From assembly GCF_947498825.1 (NCBI RefSeq), contig NZ_CANMLV010000030.1, forward strand, positions 1 through 43,977: a DNA stretch of 43,977 nucleotides. Reading direction: 5' to 3'. Each line of letters starts with the position of its first letter. Positions within the stretch are counted from its first letter, which is position 1. Positions 28,929 to 36,986 of the stretch are shown here, in pieces. The translations under genes were made by a program, and so were the position numbers. The notes under the pieces are model-generated. The model saw only the letters and a list, made by a program, of their open reading frames with translations. It was not told the origin of the DNA and searched no databases. This DNA is from an uncultured Cedecea sp. (GTDB taxonomy: Bacteria > Pseudomonadota > Gammaproteobacteria > Enterobacterales > Enterobacteriaceae).

Positions 28929-28970
28929 AATTTATCATTATAAATTATTGCATATAAGCTAATTTATCAT
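28929..28970. promoter_or_regulatory. Candidate operator in the DUF1028-importer intergenic region
   Basis: AATTTATCAT occurs twice (28929-28938, 28961-28970), 32 bp or about three helical turns apart; the first copy is part of the dyad AATTTA-N6-TAAATT (28929-28946). It lies between divergent promoters, where the operon's GntR-family protein would be expected to bind. Confidence 0.4.
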
Positions 28971-29060
28971 CACAAATAAATAAAAAAGATAAAGCAGTTA
29001 ACAAAATTGACACAAATATCATTTCAAAAATCATCTGTGCGGTCAGTTCCGGGAGGTTAC

Positions 29061-30620
29061 ATGAGAATACGTTTAAGGCGGTGGATAGCAGGAATTATGC
29101 TGCTCTCTCTGTTTTCACAGCCGGCTTTAGCATCAAAGTTCCGTGATGTCCTGCTCCTGGGGCAGGTTGCCGAACCGCAATCACTTGACCCACAGGTTGC
29201 GACAGCAGCAAACGATTCACGGATTTTGGTTAATATTTATGAGGGGCTCGTGCGGAATGCCGACGGTACATTGACCCTTGAGCCATCGCTAGCGAAGTCA
29301 TGGCACATCAGCGACGATGGGCTGACTTACACATTTCAATTGCGCGACCACATTCAGTTTCACGATGGCACCCCATTTAATGCTCAAGCGGTGAAATTCA
29401 CATTTGAGAGAATGCTCGATAAAAACCACCCCTACTATTCCACCGGGCCATTTCCTCTGTCTTTTTTCTTCTCTGCTATCGATAAAATTGATGTGCCTGA
29501 TGACTTAACCGTGGTCTTTAAATTAAAAGAGCCTTTTGCCCCCTTCTTATCAAATCTGGCGACACCCGCCGGGCTTATTGTTTCCCCAGCTGCGGTTAAG
29601 CAATATGGCAAAGATTTCAGTCGTCATCCTAACGGTACTGGGCCATTTAAGTTTGATGAGTGGACGGCCAACCAACGAGTGGTCGTCTCCGCCAATCAAG
29701 ATTACTGGGATGGCAAGCCAAGTTTAAAGCACGTGGTATTTCGCCCAATTACTGATGCCAATACCCGCGTGGCGGAGATGCTATCGGGGGGCATTGATGC
29801 CATCGTGGAAGTACCTGCCGATAATGTCCCTCTTTTTGCAAAAGATAATCGCTTTAACCTGTATGAAGCTACAGGCCCGCATGTGTGGTACAGCATGCTG
29901 AATGCATCCCAGCCTCCTTTCGATAATGTTCGTGTCAGACAGGCGGTGAACTACGCGGTTAATAAACAAAACATCGTTAAATATATTCTTCAGGATTCAG
30001 CCGATGTTGCCGAGGGACCGATTCCCTCAGCATTTGATTGGGCGTTTGATAAACAAACCGCCCCCTATCCTTATGATCCCAACAAAGCTCGCGAGCTGAT
30101 TAAAGAGGCTGGTGCGGAAGGCAAAAAAATCATTTTTTATGTCACTGAGGGGGGATCTGGCATGTTAGATCCGATCCCGATGGCAACAGCTATTCAAGCC
30201 GATTTAAAAGCAGTGGGGCTATCAGTTGAAATTCAAACTTTTGAATGGAATACCTATTTATCTAAGGTTAATGCCGGACTAAAAGAAGCGCATATGGCGG
30301 AAATGGCATGGATGACTAACGATCCTGATACTTTGCCATTTCTCACCTTACACTCGGCATCCTGGCCGGATAAAGGCGGTTTCAATTCAGGCTATTACAG
30401 TAATAAACAACTTGATACGTTGCTAAATAAGGCCCGGATTACCAATGACCTTGAGGAACGTGCCGCTTTGTATCATCAAGTCCAAAGAATCGTTCATCAA
30501 GATGCGCCTTGGTTATTTGTAGCCAATTGGAAGCAAAATGCCGTCGCCAGTGAACATGTCCAAAACTTTAAATTACAGCCGAACTTTAATCTATTACTCA
30601 AAGATGTTCGCAAAAATTAA
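29061..30620 (+). CDS. Dipeptide/oligopeptide-type ABC substrate-binding protein
   Basis: 519 residues from ATG 29061, chosen over the TTG at 29007 because GGGAGG precedes it and a signal peptide follows at once (MRIRLRRWIAGIMLLSLFSQ PALAS). Family-5 solute-binding features: AEPQSLDPQVATAANDSRIL, LAKSWHISDDGLTYTFQLRD and HIQFHDGTPFNAQAVKFTFE, then PNGTGPFKFDEW. It delivers a peptide-like ligand to the following permeases. Not an obvious orthologue of DppA or OppA. Confidence 0.92.
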   Translation: MRIRLRRWIAGIMLLSLFSQPALASKFRDVLLLGQVAEPQSLDPQVATAANDSRILVNIYEGLVRNADGTLTLEPSLAKSWHISDDGLTYTFQLRDHIQFHDGTPFNAQAVKFTFERMLDKNHPYYSTGPFPLSFFFSAIDKIDVPDDLTVVFKLKEPFAPFLSNLATPAGLIVSPAAVKQYGKDFSRHPNGTGPFKFDEWTANQRVVVSANQDYWDGKPSLKHVVFRPITDANTRVAEMLSGGIDAIVEVPADNVPLFAKDNRFNLYEATGPHVWYSMLNASQPPFDNVRVRQAVNYAVNKQNIVKYILQDSADVAEGPIPSAFDWAFDKQTAPYPYDPNKARELIKEAGAEGKKIIFYVTEGGSGMLDPIPMATAIQADLKAVGLSVEIQTFEWNTYLSKVNAGLKEAHMAEMAWMTNDPDTLPFLTLHSASWPDKGGFNSGYYSNKQLDTLLNKARITNDLEERAALYHQVQRIVHQDAPWLFVANWKQNAVASEHVQNFKLQPNFNLLLKDVRKN

Positions 30621-30635
30621 TTTAATGGGGAAAAA

Positions 30636-31586
30636 ATGATGTGGATATACTGTTTAAAGCGCATTTTAGCGACGATTCCCATACTGATCGGTTTAACACT
30701 AATCGTTTTTCTAATCATGGCAATGATTCCCGGGGACCCTGCTCAAGCCTTGCTTGGCCCTTGGGCGACCCCCGAGAATGTTACCCGTGTTAAAGCTGAA
30801 CTAGGCTTAGATAAGCCTCTCTATCAACAGTATTTTATCTGGATGTACAACTTAATATCAGGGGATTTTGGCCGGTCATTTGTGCTGAATCGTCCAGTTG
30901 TGGATGAAGTACTGGAGCGTTTTTCAGCAACCCTGGTCCTCGGTGGATGCGCCTTATTATTAAGCTCGATACTTGGGCTACTGGCAGGAATAATTTCTGC
31001 TATTCGCCAGTTTAGCTGGAGCGACAGATTTATTACCCTGGCAGTTTTATTAGGGATCTCAATGCCATCTTTTTGGATTGGATTATTGATGATTATGGTT
31101 TTCTCCGTTCAGCTGCAGTGGTTTCCTGCCTCAGGAATGTACGATATTTGGCAAGGCGGCGGTTTGAGCGACTTATTACATCACCTTGTTTTACCAGTGA
31201 TAACCTTATCACTGGTCGCGACAGGCGTGATTGCCCGTTTAACTCGCACCGCTATGTTAGAGGTTTTACGCCTCGATTTTATTCGTACAGCAAGAGCCAA
31301 AGGAGTGAGTGAACGCCAAGTGATTTTTCGTCATGCATTTCGCATGGCGTTAGTGTCAGTGATCCCTGTCATAGGTATTCAAGCTGGTTTTGTGTTTGGC
31401 GGAGCAGTCTACATTGAAACTGTCTTTCAGTGGCCGGGGCTCGGCGCGATGCTGGTCAAAGCCGTCGCCACGCGTGATCTATTCCTCGTTCAAGGGGGCG
31501 TTCTGATTGCCGCTGCATCTTACGTGTTTATTAACTTGTTTGCCGATGTGCTGCAAGCCATGCTAGACCCGAGGTTGAAATCATGA
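30636..31586 (+). CDS. ABC transporter permease, DppB type
   Basis: 316 residues with six membrane segments; N-terminus YCLKRILATIPILIGLTLIV, periplasmic MIPGDPAQALLGPWATPENV, and an EAA loop RTARAKGVSERQVIFRHAFR (about 222-241). Forms the channel with the permease half of the next protein; the two genes overlap by ATGA. Confidence 0.93.
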   Translation: MMWIYCLKRILATIPILIGLTLIVFLIMAMIPGDPAQALLGPWATPENVTRVKAELGLDKPLYQQYFIWMYNLISGDFGRSFVLNRPVVDEVLERFSATLVLGGCALLLSSILGLLAGIISAIRQFSWSDRFITLAVLLGISMPSFWIGLLMIMVFSVQLQWFPASGMYDIWQGGGLSDLLHHLVLPVITLSLVATGVIARLTRTAMLEVLRLDFIRTARAKGVSERQVIFRHAFRMALVSVIPVIGIQAGFVFGGAVYIETVFQWPGLGAMLVKAVATRDLFLVQGGVLIAAASYVFINLFADVLQAMLDPRLKS

Positions 31587-33400
31587 ACCAAACGACTATA
31601 CCGATTATTCAACATCGCCAACGACAGTCTGTAGGCACTTTGCTCCTTGCCAACCGGCTTGCCACTATTGGATTAGTGATTATCTCGATTATCATACTGC
31701 TGGTGCTATTAGCTCCTTGGCTACCGCTGGATAATCCCGACCAAACAGATCTGGAAAATCGTTTATTACCTGTTTTTTCATCGGGGCATATATTAGGAAC
31801 GGATCATTTAGGCCGTGATATTTTATCTCGCCTGTTATGGGGAACAAGAGTGTCGCTGATGGTCGGAATATCCGCCACACTCATTGCGGCATTTTTTGGA
31901 ACACTGATTGGTTTAGTTGCCGGCTATGTAGGACAGCGTACTGATACGATATTAATGCGCTGTATCGATATGCTAATGGCTTTCCCCTATATATTGTTGG
32001 CGCTGGCTATTGTGGCAGTATTAGGTCCCGGACTATTGAATGCGCTGTATGCCATTGCTTTAGTTAACATTCCCTTCTTTGCACGAAATATTCGTGGGTT
32101 AACCGTCGGATTACGCGACAGAGATTTTATACAAGCCGCCCGCCTGTCAGGCAAAAATCATTTCCAAGTATTATTGACCGAAGTTTTACCTAATGTATTG
32201 CCGATTATTGTGGTCACCATGTCAACGACCATTGGTTGGATGATTTTAGAGACTGCAGGCCTCTCATTCTTGGGTCTTGGCACTCAGCCACCCAATGCCG
32301 ATCTCGGTTCAATGTTAGGGCAAGGGCGCGCGCAAATGTTTGTTGCCCCCCACGTTGCCTTAGTGCCTGGCGTGATGATCTTCTTGATAGTTATCAGTTT
32401 TAACCTATTAGGCGATGGGGTTCGCGATATTCTCGATCCGCGCCTAAAATCGGGAGCGTTATACCGCTCACAGCCGGTAACTGAAACTGACCGCGTGGAT
32501 ATTCCAGCCAAAGAACTTGGTAAACAAGTCGTACTAGAAGTCAAAGATCTCAGGGTGGCGTTTCGTCAGGGTCAGCAACTGCGCCCCACCGTCAAAGGCA
32601 TTAACTTTAGCGTTGCCCGCGGTGAGTGCTTTGGTTTGATCGGGGAAAGTGGCTCAGGTAAGAGTGTCACAGCTTTGTCTATAATGGGCCTGCTGGCGTC
32701 TCCTCCTGCGGTTATCACCGGCGGAGGGATTTATGTAGAACATGAAGAGATGCTCTCTTTACCTCTTGCTATTTTACAACGTCGCCGCGGCGCGCGAGTG
32801 TCTTATATTTTCCAAGATCCGCTTACGACGCTACATCCCCAGTTCACTATAGGTGCGCAGCTTCAAGAAGCCATTACCGCCCACCAAGCCTTAGGTCAGC
32901 AAGCGGCAAAAAAACAAGCTATTGAGCTACTTGATAGCGTGGGTATCCAGAATGCCGCGGAACAATTCAGTGCTTATCCCCATGAACTATCAGGAGGACA
33001 GCGACAGAGAGTCGGTATTGCCATGGCATTGGCTAACGACCCTATATTGATCATTGCCGATGAGCCAACAACCGCTTTGGATGTCACCATTCAGGCAAAA
33101 ATTCTGGAATTACTGAATAAATTACGCCGTGAGCGTGGAGTCGCATTGCTCTTTATCACGCATGATTTTGCCGTAATCAATCAAATCTGCGATCGCGTTG
33201 CCGTATTACAGCACGGAGAGATTGTCGAGACAGGAGCCACTCAGTCAGTATTGCAAGATCCGCAGCATCCCTATACCCAACGGTTAATAGCCAGCGTACC
33301 GAAACTGGGTGAAGGCCGTCAGTTTCTAACCCAAGTCGCTGCGCTTTATCGCAGTCAAGCCGATGATGAAAATCTAAAAGTAGCGCAGGAGACATCATGA
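31583..33400 (+). CDS. Fused DppC-type permease and DppD-type ATPase
   Basis: 605 residues. Residues 1 to about 285 are a DppC-like permease: LGTDHLGRDILSRLLWGTRV, EAA-loop region ...LSGKNHFQVLLTEVLPNVLP and the end LGDGVRDILDPRLKSG. Residues about 310-590 are a full NBD: Walker A GESGSGKS, signature [15 protein letters not shown], Walker [14 protein letters not shown] and the C-terminal HPYTQRLIASVPKL of oligopeptide-type ATPases. The linker is about 25 residues. The frame is open throughout, so this is a genuine fusion, a form known in several peptide importers. ATGA overlaps on both sides. Confidence 0.93.
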   Translation: MNQTTIPIIQHRQRQSVGTLLLANRLATIGLVIISIIILLVLLAPWLPLDNPDQTDLENRLLPVFSSGHILGTDHLGRDILSRLLWGTRVSLMVGISATLIAAFFGTLIGLVAGYVGQRTDTILMRCIDMLMAFPYILLALAIVAVLGPGLLNALYAIALVNIPFFARNIRGLTVGLRDRDFIQAARLSGKNHFQVLLTEVLPNVLPIIVVTMSTTIGWMILETAGLSFLGLGTQPPNADLGSMLGQGRAQMFVAPHVALVPGVMIFLIVISFNLLGDGVRDILDPRLKSGALYRSQPVTETDRVDIPAKELGKQVVLEVKDLRVAFRQGQQLRPTVKGINFSVARGECFGLIGESGSGKSVTALSIMGLLASPPAVITGGGIYVEHEEMLSLPLAILQRRRGARVSYIFQDPLTTLHPQFTIGAQLQEAITAHQALGQQAAKKQAIELLDSVGIQNAAEQFSAYPHELSGGQRQRVGIAMALANDPILIIADEPTTALDVTIQAKILELLNKLRRERGVALLFITHDFAVINQICDRVAVLQHGEIVETGATQSVLQDPQHPYTQRLIASVPKLGEGRQFLTQVAALYRSQADDENLKVAQETS

Positions 33401-34209
33401 ATAGCGTTATTGAAGTGGATCAAGTGGTGAAAACATTTGGCCGGCCTCGCAGTTTATTTCATCCAAAAGGCCGGCAAGTTCATGCTCTGAAAAATATTTC
33501 ATTATCACTCTATGAAGGGGAAACTTTGGCGGTTGTCGGTGAAAGTGGCTCGGGAAAAAGCACTCTTGCGCGAATTTTAGTCGGTCTGGAAAATGAAAGC
33601 TCAGGCACTATCCGGGTGTCAGGTCAAACCAAGACACAGTGGAAGAAGCAAGGAGCTAAAGCCTTTGGTCAGGAAATTCAATATGTTTTTCAAGATCCTG
33701 TCGCATCGCTAAATCCTCGAAAAACCATTGGTGAAACCTTATCGGTTCCTCTGAAATATTTAAAACAGATGACCTCGCCACAACGCAACAAGCGACTGGC
33801 AGAATTGCTCGAAGCCGTCAATATGCCGGTCGACTCTCTCGCTTGCTATCCCCATGAGTTTTCTGGAGGCCAGGCTCAACGCCTGGCGATTGCCAGAGCC
33901 CTCGCCGCCGATGCACGAATATTAGTGCTTGATGAACCCGTGAGCGCTTTAGATGTGTCGGTTCAAGCTCAGGTTCTGTTGCTTCTGGAAGAGTTAAAAG
34001 CACAATTCGCACTTTCGTATTTATTTATTAGCCACGATTTAGCGGTCGTGGAATCCATTGCCGATAGAGTAGCGGTACTCTATCTGGGAGAGTTACTTGA
34101 ATGTCGCGAAACTCGCCAGCTTTTTGACGCTCCTGAACATGCGTATACTCAGAACTTAATTGCCAGCGCGCCACGTATACATATTGGGCCATCTATTGAA
34201 ACTGATTAA
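33397..34209 (+). CDS. ABC transporter ATP-binding protein, DppF type
   Basis: 270 residues: Walker A GESGSGKS near 48-55, Q-loop YVFQDPVASLNPRKTIGETL, signature FSGGQAQRLAIARAL, Walker B ILVLDEPVSALD and the H-loop FISHDLAVV. Second NBD of the importer, pairing with the NBD fused to the DppC-like permease. Its start overlaps the previous stop by ATGA; the GntR gene follows after 8 bp. Confidence 0.93.
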   Translation: MNSVIEVDQVVKTFGRPRSLFHPKGRQVHALKNISLSLYEGETLAVVGESGSGKSTLARILVGLENESSGTIRVSGQTKTQWKKQGAKAFGQEIQYVFQDPVASLNPRKTIGETLSVPLKYLKQMTSPQRNKRLAELLEAVNMPVDSLACYPHEFSGGQAQRLAIARALAADARILVLDEPVSALDVSVQAQVLLLLEELKAQFALSYLFISHDLAVVESIADRVAVLYLGELLECRETRQLFDAPEHAYTQNLIASAPRIHIGPSIETD

Positions 34210-34217
34210 GAGCAACT

Positions 34218-34988
34218 ATGAGCATCGATAAGACATCAGCTAATGATCCGGTTCGTATCAAACGGACAGATGAAATTGTGAATGCCATAAAAGAAACCAT
34301 TATGGCGGATAATCTCACCCCAGGTGATCGATTACCGCAAGAAAAAGATCTGATTGAGCGCTATAGCGCGAGTAAAAGTACTGTCAGAGAAGCGCTAAAA
34401 TCTCTGGAGGTTCAAGGGCTAATAAGAACTAAAACCGGGCCAGGCGGTGGGGCATTTATTGATTCTATGACCGAATCACGCGCCATGAGCCTGTTATCTA
34501 ACTATCTGTTTACGCGTAATATTTCTATTAAAGATATCTACACCTTACGTAAATTGTTGGAGCCCGTGGTGGCCGTCAGTGCGATGGAGAATATCGATAA
34601 TGCCGGTATTCAAAAACTGTATGAGATTATCGCTATCTATGACCATGAACCAGTGGATGAAGATGAGCGCTGGCAGCAACGTATGGCAGAGCTCGATTTC
34701 CATACGGTTGTTGCCAGCTATTCCGACAATGTGCTTCTGGTATTTATATGTCATTTTCTTCAGAGATTACTGAAGGATTTAGCGGTTTGTAAGGACATTT
34801 ACTTAAAGCCAGAGCCGGTTGATCGATGCCAGGGTATTGAATATCAATACCAATTAATCGAAGCCTTACGCCGGAAAAATGCAGAAAAAGTACAATCCGT
34901 CATGGAAGCACATATGAATTATGCAGAGCAAATCATGTTGGAATTACAGGCCACGTTACAAGAACGCTTTTTAAGTGAAGACAGGTAA
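34218..34988 (+). CDS. GntR-family regulator, FadR/FCD subfamily
   Basis: 256 residues. Winged helix at about 14-82 (GDRLPQEKDLIERYSASKST, VREALKSLEVQGLIRTKTGP) and an all-helical FCD ligand-binding domain from about 95; the metal-ligand-type motifs are DFHTVVA in the middle and histidines in the last helices (...EAHMNYAEQ). FCD proteins usually bind carboxylates or amino acids and repress the operon they belong to. It lies between importer and peptidase and probably reads the breakdown product. Confidence 0.9.
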   Translation: MSIDKTSANDPVRIKRTDEIVNAIKETIMADNLTPGDRLPQEKDLIERYSASKSTVREALKSLEVQGLIRTKTGPGGGAFIDSMTESRAMSLLSNYLFTRNISIKDIYTLRKLLEPVVAVSAMENIDNAGIQKLYEIIAIYDHEPVDEDERWQQRMAELDFHTVVASYSDNVLLVFICHFLQRLLKDLAVCKDIYLKPEPVDRCQGIEYQYQLIEALRRKNAEKVQSVMEAHMNYAEQIMLELQATLQERFLSEDR

Positions 34989-34993
34989 AAATC

Positions 34994-36043
34994 ATGATCG
35001 ATACAGCATATCTGACCAAGGTATTGCGCACTCTTCTACAAACGCCAAGTCCAGTCGGAATGACGGAGAAAGCCGTTGCCCAGACTCATCAGTGGCTCAC
35101 AGAATTGGGTTTTGTTCCTCAATATACCCGTCGTGGCGTGCTGTACATTACCTTAGGGTCGGAACAACCTCAGCGTGCTCTGGCCGCCCACTTGGATACA
35201 TTGGGGGCGATGGTTACCCAATTAAAATCCAATGGCCGCCTGGCCCTTCGGAATACTGGCACATGGGCAGCCCGTTTTGCCGAAGGCGCAAGAGTGACGG
35301 TGTTTAGTGATAATCACCAGTATCGCGGTACGATTTTGCCTTTAAAGGCTTCCGGGCATCGTTTTAACACCGAAGTGGATACCCAAATTGCCGACTGGGA
35401 CAATCTGGAAATTCGCCTGGATGCTCCTTGTTACAATGAAGCCGACTTACACGCGCATGGTTTAAATGTCGGCGATATTGTAGCGGTGGATGCGCAACCC
35501 GAATTTATGGATAACGGCTTTATCGTCTCTCGCCATTTGGATGATAAAGCAGGCTGTGCCGTGATGCTAGCAGCCCTAAAATCTCTCGTGGATGACGGGA
35601 TTCTTCCGGCGGTGTCATGCCAAATTATGTTCACGATTTCTGAAGAGGTCGGCATAGGCGGAACACATGGCTTTGGCCCTCAGGTCCAGGAACTATTAGC
35701 AATAGATAATTCGGTATCAGGGCCAGACCAAACAACTCGAGATGATGCTCTGACATTAGCCTTTCGCGACAGAACAGGGCCATTTGATTTGGCAATAACT
35801 CGCCATTTGCTACAGTTATGCCAACAGCATGACATTCCTCATGTACGGGATACGTTTAAACATTATCGTTCAGACAGTGCCGCAGCGATTGATGCCGGAT
35901 GGGATATCCGCGCGGCATTAGCCTGCTTTGCCCTGGATAGCTCCCATGGCTGGGAAAGAACGCATATGGATTCATTAGTGGCATTAGCCACACTGGTAAG
36001 GCGTTATATAGAAAGTGATTTGGTCCCATTGCCCGGACAATAA
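34994..36043 (+). CDS. M42-family metallopeptidase
   Basis: 349 residues. Co-catalytic metal site visible: AAHLDTLG (His/Asp, about 68-75), HLDDKAG (bridging Asp, near 180), ISEEVGIGG (catalytic and metal Glu, near 216), an AIDNS Asp and the last ligand in SSHGWERTH. M42 enzymes are di-metal aminopeptidases that remove residues from short peptides. The version closest in memory is the M42 hydrolase of the NAGGN osmolyte trio, but its partner genes are absent. Here it follows a peptide importer and GntR regulator, suggesting cytoplasmic cleavage of the imported compound. Confidence 0.88.
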   Translation: MIDTAYLTKVLRTLLQTPSPVGMTEKAVAQTHQWLTELGFVPQYTRRGVLYITLGSEQPQRALAAHLDTLGAMVTQLKSNGRLALRNTGTWAARFAEGARVTVFSDNHQYRGTILPLKASGHRFNTEVDTQIADWDNLEIRLDAPCYNEADLHAHGLNVGDIVAVDAQPEFMDNGFIVSRHLDDKAGCAVMLAALKSLVDDGILPAVSCQIMFTISEEVGIGGTHGFGPQVQELLAIDNSVSGPDQTTRDDALTLAFRDRTGPFDLAITRHLLQLCQQHDIPHVRDTFKHYRSDSAAAIDAGWDIRAALACFALDSSHGWERTHMDSLVALATLVRRYIESDLVPLPGQ

Positions 36044-36120
36044 CTCTCCCTGCGACTCACGCAAAGGGTTCTGGTCAGTTATGCACCAGGCGGGAATTCA
36101 AATAAACGATGGGATTGTTC

Positions 36121-36149
36121 CCCAGGGGCTCGATAGCCGAGCCCCTGGG
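36121..36149. terminator. Strong GC-rich terminator between the M42 gene and rlmB
   Basis: CCCAGGGGCTCG (36121-36132) pairs perfectly with CGAGCCCCTGGG (36138-36149) across a 5-nt loop, between convergent genes. Confidence 0.82.
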
Positions 36150-36156
36150 CGATTAA

Positions 36157-36891
36157 CTACAGAGCACGCTGACGCACAATTTCAAACAGGCAAACCCCGG
36201 TAGCAACCGAGACGTTTAACGAAGAAACCGTACCAGCCATTGGAATACTGATCAGTTCATCACAGTGTTCCCGAGTCAGCCGGCGCATACCTTCACCTTC
36301 TGCTCCCATCACTAAAGCAATGGGTCCGTTAAACTTGCTCTCAAACAGAGTATGCGTGGCTTCGCCGGCGGTCCCGACGATCCAGACATTCTCTTCCTGT
36401 AACAGACGCATGGTGCGCGCGAGATTAGTTACCCGAATCAAGGGAACATTTTCTGCGGCCCCACAAGCCACTTTCTTGGCTGTGGCATTAAGCTGAGCTG
36501 AACGATCTTTCGGTACAATAATCGCGTGCACACCTGCAGCATCAGCACTACGCAAGCAGGCACCGAGATTATGTGGATCGGTTACGCCATCGAGGATCAA
36601 CAAGAAAGGACGTTCATGTTCTGCCAGCAGATCCGGCAGGGAACTTTCCTGATACTGACGGCCCGGTTTTACCCGCGCGATAATCCCCTGGTGCACTGCG
36701 CCTTCAGCCTTGTCATCAAGCCACTGGCGGTTAGCGACCTGAATCACAACACCTTGCGCTTCCAGTGCTTTAATAAGCGGCATCAAGCGCTTATCTTCAC
36801 GCCCTTTCAGAATAAACACTTCCTGAAAACGTTGTGGAGCGTTTTCAAGCAAAGCCTGAACCGCATGGATGCCGTAAATAATTTCACTCAT
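36157..36891 (-). CDS. rlmB: 23S rRNA (guanosine-2251-2'-O)-methyltransferase RlmB
   Basis: 244 residues of the SPOUT (TrmH) family: [20 protein letters not shown], then [20 protein letters not shown] (motif 1), [14 protein letters not shown] (motif 2) and [20 protein letters not shown] (motif 3, the SAM-binding knot). It methylates G2251 in the peptidyl-transferase P loop. The start at 36891 matches E. coli; a GTG at 36900 is in frame but less likely. The start region is duplicated (see findings). Follows rnr, as in E. coli. Confidence 0.96.
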   Translation of the reverse strand: MSEIIYGIHAVQALLENAPQRFQEVFILKGREDKRLMPLIKALEAQGVVIQVANRQWLDDKAEGAVHQGIIARVKPGRQYQESSLPDLLAEHERPFLLILDGVTDPHNLGACLRSADAAGVHAIIVPKDRSAQLNATAKKVACGAAENVPLIRVTNLARTMRLLQEENVWIVGTAGEATHTLFESKFNGPIALVMGAEGEGMRRLTREHCDELISIPMAGTVSSLNVSVATGVCLFEIVRQRAL

Positions 36892-36936
36892 TGATTTCAC
36901 TCATTTCAGACCATGGTGTGTCTGTGTTGTTTTATA

Positions 36937-36958
36937 CCCTGCCAGACATCTGGCAGGG
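36937..36958 (-). terminator. Hairpin between rnr and rlmB
   Basis: CCCTGCCAG-ACAT-CTGGCAGGG, a perfect 9-bp stem. No T-run on the minus strand, so it may attenuate or process the rnr-rlmB transcript rather than end it. Confidence 0.5.
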
Positions 36959-36986
36959 ATAACGATACACCTATCATAACGTCAAG

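Noticed and set aside
31583-33400. Permease-ATPase joining as an assembly error
   Set aside because: The linker is clean, the frame is open, both domains are complete and such fusions are known in peptide importers.
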